Source of the DNA: Polycladidibacter hongkongensis
GTDB lineage: Bacteria; Pseudomonadota; Alphaproteobacteria; Rhizobiales; Stappiaceae
Reading direction: 5' to 3'
NCBI RefSeq assembly: GCF_001561995.1
Contig: NZ_LLWC01000017.1
Coordinates: forward strand, 62,001 to 126,000
Length of the DNA stretch: 64,000 bases
Made by a program: the position numbers and the translations under genes. Shown here in pieces: positions 1-7,221 of the stretch (position 1 is the stretch's first letter; each line of letters opens with the position of its first letter). The notes beneath the pieces are model-generated. The model did no database searches and had not been told where the DNA came from. It saw only the letters and a list, made by a program, of their open reading frames with translations.

Positions 1-430
1 GAGACTTAGCAAGTTCCGCACGTTGCTTGCGAAGGCTGAAGAACAGCGTCTTTTGCGAGGAGGACGTGCCACCGCGAACAATTGACCAATTGCGCAGCAC
101 ATAGTCTTGTATCGCTGCTTTAATCCACCAGCTGGCGTAGGTTGAGAAGCGCACTTCCCGCTCTGGGTCGAAGCGGGCGGCGGCTTCCATCAAGCCAATG
201 TGACCCTCCTGAATGATGTCACTTATGGAGAGCCCGTAGTTAGAAAAGCGGAGAGATTGCGCAATCACCATGCGGATGTGTGCGGTTGCTAGGCGCGAAA
301 GCGCTGCTTGATCACGTTCTTCGCGCCATTTGCGCGCTAACTCTGTTTCCTCTTTTGCTTCAAGATAGGGCGCATTTCTTGCGTGCTTTACCAAGAGACT
401 GCTGGTATGAGAGTAACTAGCCTTGCGCAT
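1..430 (-). CDS. rpoH: RNA polymerase sigma-32 factor RpoH, N-terminal part (runs off the window)
   Basis: Heat-shock sigma factor that directs core RNA polymerase to stress promoters. The visible 143 residues start MRKASYSHTS at an ATG and contain region 1.2/2: an ARKWREERD-like segment, then the core-binding stretch SDIIQEGHIGLMEAAARFD and the -10 recognition part FSTYASWWIKAAIQDYVLRN. The segment after WSIVRGG (SSSQKTLFFSLRKQ) is characteristic of RpoH rather than RpoD. The full family length is about 285-300 residues, so roughly half is missing because the window begins inside the gene. It lies downstream of carD on the same strand but is separated by a strong terminator, so it should have its own promoter in the interval 431-500. 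Confidence 0.93.
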   Translation of the reverse strand, partial: MRKASYSHTSSLLVKHARNAPYLEAKEETELARKWREERDQAALSRLATAHIRMVIAQSLRFSNYGLSISDIIQEGHIGLMEAAARFDPEREVRFSTYASWWIKAAIQDYVLRNWSIVRGGTSSSQKTLFFSLRKQRAELAKS

Positions 431-501
431 TTCACTTACTCCAGTGCATTGATTTTGTAAGTAGATACGCGCAGTGCTCTCGGTTGGATCAGTTTATATG
501 C

Positions 502-532
502 AAAAACCCGACAACAGGGTTGTCGGGTTTTA
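502..532 (-). terminator. Rho-independent terminator after carD
   Basis: A perfect 13-bp stem (503-515 with 519-531) has a 3-base loop and is flanked by A and T runs on both sides, so it can act in either direction. It lies just past the carD stop codon and would insulate rpoH from carD transcription. Confidence 0.9.
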
Positions 533-555
533 GAAATGCGGTAGGGATGTACGGT

Positions 556-1128
556 TTAAGCTGCAGCTTCTTCCTGACCATCGGAACTAGCAGCTTTTGC
601 GATCCGAGAAGGGGCCTTTGCAAGGATGCCTTCGATCTGGCGAACCGCTTCCGTGTCTGGCGTTTTTTGCACTGCTGCGATTTCGCGAGCCATACGATCT
701 AACGCGGCTTCATAAAGCTGGCGCTCAGAGTAGGACTGTTCTGGTTGATTTTCAGAACGGAAGAGATCGCGAACAACTTCTGCAATTGCAATCAAATCGC
801 CAGAGTTGATCTTGCCTTCATATTCTTGCGCGCGACGGCTCCACATGGTGCGCTTTACACGCGGCTTTCCGGTAATGACTTCAAGAGATTTCTTAACAGT
901 CGCTGCGTCGGACAGTTTGCGCATGCCCACAGAGGCGATTTTCGCAACTGGTACGCGGAGTGTCATTTTTTCTTGTTCAAATTCAATAACTAGAAGCTCG
1001 AGCGCGAAGCCGGCTACGGTTTGTTCTTCGATTGCCGTAATGTAACCAACGCCGTGTGACGGATAGATGATGTGTTCACCTGTCTTGAAACCCTGACGCT
1101 GCGCGGTTTTCTTTGCGGGTGTGGCCAT
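556..1128 (-). CDS. carD: CarD/CdnL-family transcription regulator
   Basis: RNA polymerase-binding regulator that stabilises open complexes, notably at rRNA promoters, and is often important for growth. The protein has 190 residues. The RNAP-interacting Tudor-like domain is at about 12-75 (FKTGEHIIYPSHGVGYI, with the usual YP-HGVG signature), followed by the helical DNA-binding C-terminal domain (RAQEYEGKINSGDLIAIAEVVRDL). It ends in a short Ala/Glu-rich tail. An upstream in-frame ATG exists at 1173, but the ATG at 1128 is preceded by an AGGAG site at good spacing and begins MATPAKK, so it is preferred. The gene shares a strand with fdxA but is separated by 464 bases. Confidence 0.93.
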   Translation of the reverse strand: MATPAKKTAQRQGFKTGEHIIYPSHGVGYITAIEEQTVAGFALELLVIEFEQEKMTLRVPVAKIASVGMRKLSDAATVKKSLEVITGKPRVKRTMWSRRAQEYEGKINSGDLIAIAEVVRDLFRSENQPEQSYSERQLYEAALDRMAREIAAVQKTPDTEAVRQIEGILAKAPSRIAKAASSDGQEEAAA

Positions 1129-1592
1129 ACGCGTTACTTCTCCTGCGCAGTTTCCGGCAGATGCCGGAGGCAAAGCGGTGGGTCACCGATCTGCCTTGCT
1201 TAAAGACACAAACAACCTCCGTTCAAACGTGAGCGGAGGTGTGTCGATGAAAATTCCAGTGTGTCGATGGTGCGAGCTGGTTTGCTGAGCGAAAATCAGA
1301 CTACAGCGGCTATCTAGCCGCAGCTGATAAATCTCCGATTTCTGGGGAGAACACCTGCAAGTGCCAAACGACTATTTTTACAGTATAGCAGATTATCCAC
1401 GGAAATCCAACCGTCTTGTTGCAAAGCTGCAAAGACGGGCCTTCCGTGTGGCAAGTCCGGCGTGGTGTGGCCAGCGATACGAGGCGCGAAGAGCCGCGCC
1501 CTTTTCTTTATTACCCGAGAAATCTTGGGTTCAGCAAGCGCTTTTTTGCAAAAATCAGCGCGGGGCAAGGTCACACCGGATTGTGGCTGTTA
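1129..1592. other. 464-base interval between carD and fdxA
   Basis: No convincing gene. It contains an 11-base direct repeat (GTGTGTCGATG at 1239-1249 and 1259-1269, exactly 20 bases apart) and a 7-bp inverted repeat (1215-1221 with 1234-1240). On the minus strand the inverted repeat is followed by a T-rich run, so it may be a terminator for fdxA or a leader hairpin of carD. A second hairpin-forming stretch lies at 1538-1561. The carD promoter must be here. Confidence 0.5.
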
Positions 1593-1931
1593 TTAGTCAC
1601 CTTGACCAGGTTCTTTCGAGAAGTACTTCTCGAGCTTGTCCTTAACGCCGTCAAATTCAGCAGCTTCAGGAAGGGGATCTCGCTTCACTGTAATGTTTGG
1701 CCATTTCTCGGAATACTCAGCGTTTAGCTCAATCCAGCTCTCTAGACCGGGCTCTGTATCAGGGAGAATCGCATCTGCTGGGCACTCTGGCTCACAAACA
1801 CCGCAGTCGATACACTCATCCGGGTTGATGACGAGGAAGTTTTCACCCTCGTAAAAACAATCAACCGGGCAGACTTCAACACAGTCTGTGTACTTACACT
1901 TGATACAGTTGTCAGTTACGACGTAAGTCAT
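1593..1931 (-). CDS. fdxA: 7Fe ferredoxin FdxA
   Basis: Small electron carrier of 112 residues, closely matching the Azotobacter FdI type. Cysteines lie at 9, 12, 17, 21, 25, 40, 43, 46 and 50. By comparison with FdI, Cys9, 17 and 50 should hold a [3Fe-4S] cluster and Cys21, 40, 43 and 46 a [4Fe-4S] cluster. The first half ([20 protein letters not shown]) is almost identical to FdI. The C-terminal extension ([19 protein letters not shown]) is also typical of the FdI/FdxA group. It is the third gene of the helicase-S4-fdxA series common in Hyphomicrobiales. Its physiological partner cannot be deduced here. Confidence 0.96.
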   Translation of the reverse strand: MTYVVTDNCIKCKYTDCVEVCPVDCFYEGENFLVINPDECIDCGVCEPECPADAILPDTEPGLESWIELNAEYSEKWPNITVKRDPLPEAAEFDGVKDKLEKYFSKEPGQGD

Positions 1932-2157
1932 CGTAATCCTCTTTATAAACTTGGCGATTTTACCCGACAGGTGCAGCGCTGCTTATTGTCTCTACGCCGC
2001 TTTGAATATGGGTTTATTGCTTTTGTGGCTGCGGCGCAAGGAGCATACGTTTCTTTGACTAGCTGAAAACAGATGTGTGTTTTCAAAAAGTGGGAAACTA
2101 TCGGCAGTTCTTTGCTTGAGCCCGAGTTTTGCCAGTTTGAGCGCTGAATTGGCGGTG

Positions 2158-2547
2158 TTAAAGCAGTCCGTCTTGGCGCTTAAGCTGTTGCAGTTGGCGC
2201 CTGTCCCGCTTGGTCGGACGGCCTGCGCCATGGTCCCGCTCCGCCACTTTTGCTGGTGCTTTTAGATCTGGCGGTGGTGTCAGGTCTTCGTAGAGCGTTT
2301 GCGCTTCTGGAGCTGGCCCGCGGCGGGTGCCCGGAAGCAAGACTTTGACAATCTTCTGCCGCCCCTCTCGCGTGATTACCAGAACATCGCCGGGTTTCAC
2401 CTGCTGGCTGGCTGCGCTGACTTTGTCTTTGTTGAGGCGGATGTGTCCGGACACTGCCAGCTTTTGTGCCAGTGTCCGGGATTTGGTAATGCGGGCATAC
2501 CACAACCATTTGTCAATGCGCTGGGTTTGGCTTGCCTGCATTTGCAT
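2158..2547 (-). CDS. S4-domain RNA-binding protein, HslR/Hsp15-like
   Basis: A basic 129-residue protein with an S4 RNA-binding domain at about 9-70 (QRIDKWLWYARITKSRTLAQKL, then the SGHIRLNKDKV turn). This arrangement matches Hsp15/HslR, which binds stalled 50S subunits still carrying nascent chain. The C-terminal third is rich in Lys, Arg and Gln, as expected for ribosome binding. It starts 5 bases after the helicase stop codon, so the two are almost certainly co-transcribed and possibly translationally coupled. No strong ribosome site is seen, and a second ATG two codons downstream is an alternative start. The precise role is inferred from the family. Confidence 0.88.
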   Translation of the reverse strand: MQMQASQTQRIDKWLWYARITKSRTLAQKLAVSGHIRLNKDKVSAASQQVKPGDVLVITREGRQKIVKVLLPGTRRGPAPEAQTLYEDLTPPPDLKAPAKVAERDHGAGRPTKRDRRQLQQLKRQDGLL

Positions 2548-2552
2548 ATGAC

Positions 2553-5477
2553 TTAGCTCTTGTCGTCTTTCATACCGTTTTTCAACGACATGAGAGCAGC
2601 AAATGGCGAGTTTGGATCGATTGGCTTGTCACGTGCAGGGGCGCTGTTGCCACCGCGTGGTTTGTGGCCACCGGCTTTGTTGTTGCCGCCACGGCGTGGG
2701 CTACCTTTGCTGTGACGACGCTCGCCATCTTGCTGAGGACGCTTGCCGCCCCTGTTGTTGCCACGGCGCTGGTTGTCACCGCCCTGACGACGGCGGTCCA
2801 TGCGGCCGGGGCGCCAAACTTCGATGGTCACCATCTCGGTTTGCGCCTCACCTGAAGCAGGCGCCTCTTCAGTGGTTGTGGCTTCTGCTGGCTCGTCAGC
2901 GGATGCGGTTTCTTCTGAAGCGGTTTCTGCGGCTGCAGTCTCTGCAGGCGTTGTTTCCTCAGCAGCTGTTACAGGCGCTTCTTCTTCGGCTGGCTTGGCA
3001 GCTACAATCGGGCGCTCGACCTGTTTTTCTTCCGCGCGATAGCCAAGTGACTTCAGCACATTAGAGAAGTCTTCACCTGCGCAACCTAGCAGGGAGGTCA
3101 TTGACACAGTGACAGTAAACGCTCCGCCTTCCGGCCAAACGCCTTCCGGTGCCTCTACATCGCTATCCAGCGGCTTCCAAGCCACGAGTGGGCGAATGAT
3201 GTCAGCCAAGCGCTCTAGAATATCGACACGAACAGCGCGCGGGCCGCAAACGCGGAAACCAACGACCTTATAAAGCGCATGCTCGATTTCTGCGTCGTGA
3301 GGAACAGAGGTGCGGCCAGAGGCCGAGAGCTGCGGCAGCACATCGAGACCTTTGGCGTCCTGTTTGCCCTCTTTCAGAGCCCAGAGTTGAGCCATCAATT
3401 GGCTCGGAGCTGGTTTAAGCAGCAGTGGCACGAAAATGTGGTAAGCGCCGAAACGAACACCCAGTTTGCGCAGAGCACCGCGCATGGTCTGATCGAGTTG
3501 ACGAACGTCGTCAGCAACTTGGGCGCGCTCGAGGATGCCAAGGTTCTCATGTAGCTGAAAAGCGATTCCGCGGCCCAGCCCTTCCAACTCCTCGGCCTTT
3601 TCTAGGTCAAAGAGGGGTTTCAGAAGGGTTTCGATGTGGTTGTTCAGCCATTGATCGATGCGCTGTTGCACTTTCTCGCGGGCCGGGCCGGAGAGCTGCT
3701 CATCTGCCAGAATAATAAGGCCTGGGCGCAACGTGGCTTCGCCGGCAACGAGGCGGGCGATAATCGCGCCTTGCCAGCGGATCGCTCCATCGGCTGCCAG
3801 TGCAAATTCTTCATTTGGCGCCGCAGCTACGCGATCTGCGCGGGCTTCGATTTCGCTTGCCAAGGCTTTTTGTGCTGCAGTGCGGACGGCTTTTTCGTCC
3901 TGTCCTTCTGCTGCTGTATCAGGTGCAAACCGGAAACCGTGCAGTTGGCCAATGTGTTGGCCTTCTACGAGTACGTCACCGGTTGCTGTGATCTCCGCTT
4001 CGAGCATCTTATTCTCTCTCAGACGTCGCATCAAAACGCTGGTTCGCCGATCCACAAACCGCTGTGTAAGCCGCTCGTGAAGGGCATCTGATAATCTATC
4101 TTCTATGCCGCGGGTGAGCTCCTGCCAGTGGGTAGGGTCACTCAGCCATTCGGCACGGTTTGCCACAAAGGTCCAAGTGCGGATATGTGCTATCCGATTG
4201 GCCAGTGTGTCTATATCCCCATCTGTACGGTCAGCAAAGGCGATTTGCTTGTTGAGCCATTCCTCAGGGATTTTCCCTTTGGAGGTCAGATGAGAATAGA
4301 GGTCAAAAACAAGCTCTGCGTGATTGGCAGGGGCTATCTTGCGATAATCCGGTACCTGACAAACATCCCAAAGCAGCTCGACCCGTTCCCTTGTGGTCGC
4401 GACAGATGCAATCGAATGATTGCGACCAGCAAGTTCTAGGACACCGATATCCTCCGCCGGAGGGGCTTTGGTCAAGCCCTGTTCTTGCGGAGAGTGCTCC
4501 AAAGCACGTAAAAGTGCCTGAATTGATGCAAAATCGAGTTTGCAGTTGCGCCATTGAAGCACTTTTAGGGCATCAAAGCTGTGTGATTCCAATTGGTGGA
4601 CCAAATCATCATCAAAGCCTGCGACTCTCCCGGTCACGCCAAAAGTGCCATCGCGCAGGTGGCGGCCGGCTCGTCCGGCTATCTGACCTGTCTCGGAAGG
4701 GGTCAGCTGACGGTACTGGTAGCCATCGAACTTGCGGTGCCCGGCAAAAGCGATGTGGTCCACATCTAGGTTCAGGCCCATACCAATTGCATCGGTGGCC
4801 ACGAGCCAATCGACATCACCATTTTGGTAAAGCTCGACCTGTGCGTTGCGGGTGCGCGGGGACAAGGACCCAAGTACAACGGCGGCGCCACCGTTCTGCC
4901 TACGGATCAGTTCGGCAATGGCATAAACTTCATTGGAGGAGAAGGCAACGATGGCAGAGCGTCGCGGCAGGCGGGTAATCTTTTTTGAGCCAGCATATGA
5001 CAGCACAGACATGCGCGGGCGTGTGACAATATTCAGGCCCGGAAGCAGCCTTTCCAAGAGGGGGCGCACGGTGAGCGAGCCAAGCAGCAGCGTTTCTTCG
5101 CGCCCGCGACTGTTTAAGATGCGATCTGTAAAGACGTGCCCGCGATCCAGATTGCCTGCAAGTTGTACCTCGTCGATCGCGAGGAAGTCGACAACGAGGT
5201 CTTTCGGCATGGCCTCTACAGTTGAGACCCAGTAGCGCGGTGACCGCGGGATTATTTTCTCCTCGCCCGTGATGAGCGCGACGACATCAGGCCCTTTGCG
5301 CTCTACGAGTTTATCGAAAACTTCTCTTGCAAGCAGGCGCAGAGGCAGGCCAATAAGCCCTGAGCCGTAGTTACACATGCGTTCTATCGCAAGGTGGGTT
5401 TTGCCTGTGTTCGTGGGGCCAAGAATTGCCGTTACCGATTTGGAGCGGAGGTGACGAGGCAGGGAAAGTGCTGTCAT
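2553..5477 (-). CDS. SUV3-like DExH-box RNA helicase
   Basis: A 974-residue superfamily 2 helicase related to mitochondrial SUV3, a family widespread in Alphaproteobacteria. Visible motifs are Walker A GPTNTGKT (20-27), motif II DEVQ (102-105), motif III LLGSLT (131-136) and motif VI QIAGRAGRH (265-273). The middle region resembles the helical SUV3 C-terminal domain. From about residue 805 the chain becomes low complexity: first an Ala/Glu/Thr-rich acidic stretch, then a basic Arg/Gly/Asn-rich tail (RRRQGGDNQRRGNNRGG) that looks like an RNA-binding disordered tail. The likely role is RNA unwinding in turnover or ribosome assembly, and the link to the S4 protein downstream supports that. The ATG start is the first in frame. 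Confidence 0.92.
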   Translation of the reverse strand: MTALSLPRHLRSKSVTAILGPTNTGKTHLAIERMCNYGSGLIGLPLRLLAREVFDKLVERKGPDVVALITGEEKIIPRSPRYWVSTVEAMPKDLVVDFLAIDEVQLAGNLDRGHVFTDRILNSRGREETLLLGSLTVRPLLERLLPGLNIVTRPRMSVLSYAGSKKITRLPRRSAIVAFSSNEVYAIAELIRRQNGGAAVVLGSLSPRTRNAQVELYQNGDVDWLVATDAIGMGLNLDVDHIAFAGHRKFDGYQYRQLTPSETGQIAGRAGRHLRDGTFGVTGRVAGFDDDLVHQLESHSFDALKVLQWRNCKLDFASIQALLRALEHSPQEQGLTKAPPAEDIGVLELAGRNHSIASVATTRERVELLWDVCQVPDYRKIAPANHAELVFDLYSHLTSKGKIPEEWLNKQIAFADRTDGDIDTLANRIAHIRTWTFVANRAEWLSDPTHWQELTRGIEDRLSDALHERLTQRFVDRRTSVLMRRLRENKMLEAEITATGDVLVEGQHIGQLHGFRFAPDTAAEGQDEKAVRTAAQKALASEIEARADRVAAAPNEEFALAADGAIRWQGAIIARLVAGEATLRPGLIILADEQLSGPAREKVQQRIDQWLNNHIETLLKPLFDLEKAEELEGLGRGIAFQLHENLGILERAQVADDVRQLDQTMRGALRKLGVRFGAYHIFVPLLLKPAPSQLMAQLWALKEGKQDAKGLDVLPQLSASGRTSVPHDAEIEHALYKVVGFRVCGPRAVRVDILERLADIIRPLVAWKPLDSDVEAPEGVWPEGGAFTVTVSMTSLLGCAGEDFSNVLKSLGYRAEEKQVERPIVAAKPAEEEAPVTAAEETTPAETAAAETASEETASADEPAEATTTEEAPASGEAQTEMVTIEVWRPGRMDRRRQGGDNQRRGNNRGGKRPQQDGERRHSKGSPRRGGNNKAGGHKPRGGNSAPARDKPIDPNSPFAALMSLKNGMKDDKS

Positions 5478-6165
5478 GGCCTACTTGTGTGTTTTGCCCC
5501 CGAACTCTATCAGGGGTGAAGAAAGACTGTCGCCGAGGACGCGGTGTTGCAATGCTCTTAACCGCTGCGGCTACAACTGTCGAGACCTGTTGAGGCGACA
5601 ATTGAGATTCTCTTCAGCGGCATTTTCAAGGGAAGGAGGCAAGCGCCTGCTCAAGTGATTCCCTCGTTTTTGCTGGGTTAAAAGTATTGGTGGGGTGAGG
5701 TCTAGTATTAAATGAAGAGTTATCCCCGATTTCCCCGAGGTAAAGATAGTTAAGAAAAATGCATCAATAGCAAAAATATGAGTGGCTCATTTTCACTATT
5801 TTCGATGGGTGATGGATATATTTTGGGTGATAAATTTTGAGTAGATCAGAGATGTGTGGGTGGAGCGAATTTGTGTATTTTATATATAAGGTTAGTTCTG
5901 AATTCACTGAAATGTCGCTGGTGTTAACTTTCTAGTCCAAAGAAATTGGGTTGCTCGTATAGCGTGTTATGTTTGCGCATATTGCTGTGTGTCAAGCAGG
6001 TAGGCTCTTCACTTTTCAATGACCAAGACTAATTGAATAATAATTTTTTACTATACGTGCTTTTTTCGGAGACGAATAAGAATGGGTGGATAATACGCCT
6101 TCTATATCGAGCCGTGCTTTCGTAGGGTAATCTTCGTTGGGGCAAGATAAATAGGGGTGAATAAA
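5478..6165. other. 688-base AT-rich divergent interval
   Basis: No convincing gene on either strand. It is visibly more AT-rich than the flanking genes, especially 5690-6110, with several A/T runs. It must hold the helicase promoter (minus) and the luxR promoter (plus). No clear lux-box dyad was found. Confidence 0.6.
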
Positions 6166-6885
6166 ATGAATCCACTAACTGTTGCACTGGAATTTGTTGA
6201 TACCATTAATAGCGAGGAAACAGCTGATGGCATTGCCCGCCGTCTGTCTGACCTTTCCTTGAGCTTTGGATTTAGTAATTTTTGCTTGGCAACTATTCCT
6301 GAATCCGGGCAGCCTTTCGATGGGTGTATCCTATTGAGTGGCTGGAAGCCTGAGTGGCAGCAACGCTACTTGGATCGTGATTATGTGCGCCATGATCCTA
6401 TCGTTGCCAAAGCTCGTAATGCCACACGTCCTTTCCTTTATTCAAGTGTTTCCAGTGATCGTTCGCTTTCTGCGAATGCTCTGCAAGTACTTAACGACGC
6501 GAAGGATTTTGGCATGCACGATGGGGTGTGTGTGCCAATTCATGGGCAGCAAGGCTTTCAAGGCATCTTGATGTTTGCAGGTGCAGAGGCACGGCTGAAT
6601 GAACGTGAAATTAGCGTTTTACACTTAGTTGGTATCTACGCATGCAGCCGTCTACGTGAACTCAGCGGATCGGGTGTGTCACGCCCACGGCATCGCCTAA
6701 CTCCGCGTGAGCTTGAATGCCTAAAATGGTCTGCCGCGGGTAAAACCAGCTGGGAGATTAGTCAGATCCTTACAATCTCGCAGCATACGGCAGATTGGTA
6801 TCTGGCATCGGCAGCGCGTAAGTTGCACGCTGCAAATCGAACGCATGCTGTGGCCGAGGGATTCCGTCTGGGGTTAATCAGGTAG
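6166..6885 (+). CDS. LuxR-family quorum-sensing type regulator (solo)
   Basis: A 239-residue transcription factor with an N-terminal autoinducer-binding domain (about 15-160) and a C-terminal GerE-type helix-turn-helix (about 175-235; LTPRELECLKWSAAGKTSWEI). Ligand-pocket positions aligned by eye to TraR are partly conserved: Trp64 (TraR W57), Tyr68 (Y61), Asp77-Pro78 (D70-P71) and Gly120 (G113). TraR Y53 is Trp60 and W85 is Tyr92, which suggests a modified ligand. No luxI-type synthase lies in the window, so it is a solo or responds to a signal made elsewhere. The ATG at 6166 has an AGGGG site 8 bases upstream; a GTG at 6157 overlaps that site and is less likely. Confidence 0.88.
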   Translation: MNPLTVALEFVDTINSEETADGIARRLSDLSLSFGFSNFCLATIPESGQPFDGCILLSGWKPEWQQRYLDRDYVRHDPIVAKARNATRPFLYSSVSSDRSLSANALQVLNDAKDFGMHDGVCVPIHGQQGFQGILMFAGAEARLNEREISVLHLVGIYACSRLRELSGSGVSRPRHRLTPRELECLKWSAAGKTSWEISQILTISQHTADWYLASAARKLHAANRTHAVAEGFRLGLIR

Positions 6886-6909
6886 GAGCCTTTAGGGCCA
6901 AATCGAGGT

Positions 6910-6928
6910 GACAAGGCCGCTACTTGTC
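6910..6928 (+). terminator. Short dyad after luxR, weak terminator or operator
   Basis: GACAAG (6910-6915) pairs with CTTGTC (6923-6928) across a 7-base loop and is followed by GGTTTTG. The stem is short. It sits 25 bases after the luxR stop, so termination is the simplest reading, but a regulator site is possible. Confidence 0.35.
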
Positions 6929-6982
6929 GGTTTTGTCGCTTCGGTAATTCTCAAGTTAAGTTGATTAAGTCTAAGGAGCGAA

Positions 6983-7105
6983 ATGGCTTCGTTAGAATTA
7001 TTTTTGTCCCAACCTAATATATTTCGTCTTAAAACCTTGGTTTTTCTGAGGCTACGCTTGGTTGCTATGCAGATAGTGCATAATAGCTATGCGAAAAACA
7101 AGTAA
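6983..7105 (+). CDS. Possible 40-residue cationic, hydrophobic small protein
   Basis: An ATG 4 bases after a strong TAAGGAG ribosome-site match opens a 40-codon frame (MASLELFLSQ...) ending in TAA. Its middle alternates hydrophobic and basic residues (FRLKTLVFLRLRLVAMQIV), so it could be an amphipathic or membrane-binding peptide. It lies alone between luxR and pyc in AT-rich DNA. No family is recognised. A frame of this length can arise by chance; the ribosome site is the main reason to list it. Confidence 0.25.
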   Translation: MASLELFLSQPNIFRLKTLVFLRLRLVAMQIVHNSYAKNK

Positions 7106-7221
7106 CCGCGTCAAATAATAATTGCGATCTAATGAAGAGTGGCAATTAAACGCTTTGCTTACACTTGTCTACCCTGTAAATATTCGTTTCACAAAACAAA
7201 TAATTTATCGGAGGGGACTGT

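Larger units (their letters stand above)
6886..7221. other. 336-base interval between luxR and pyc
   Basis: AT-rich and mostly non-coding. It contains the dyad at 6910-6928 and a possible short gene at 6983-7105, listed separately. The pyc promoter is expected in 7105-7205. Confidence 0.5.

Noticed and set aside
5478-6165. AT-rich gap considered as a mobile-element remnant or genomic island edge
   Set aside because: No terminal repeats, transposase fragments, tRNA or duplicated target site seen.
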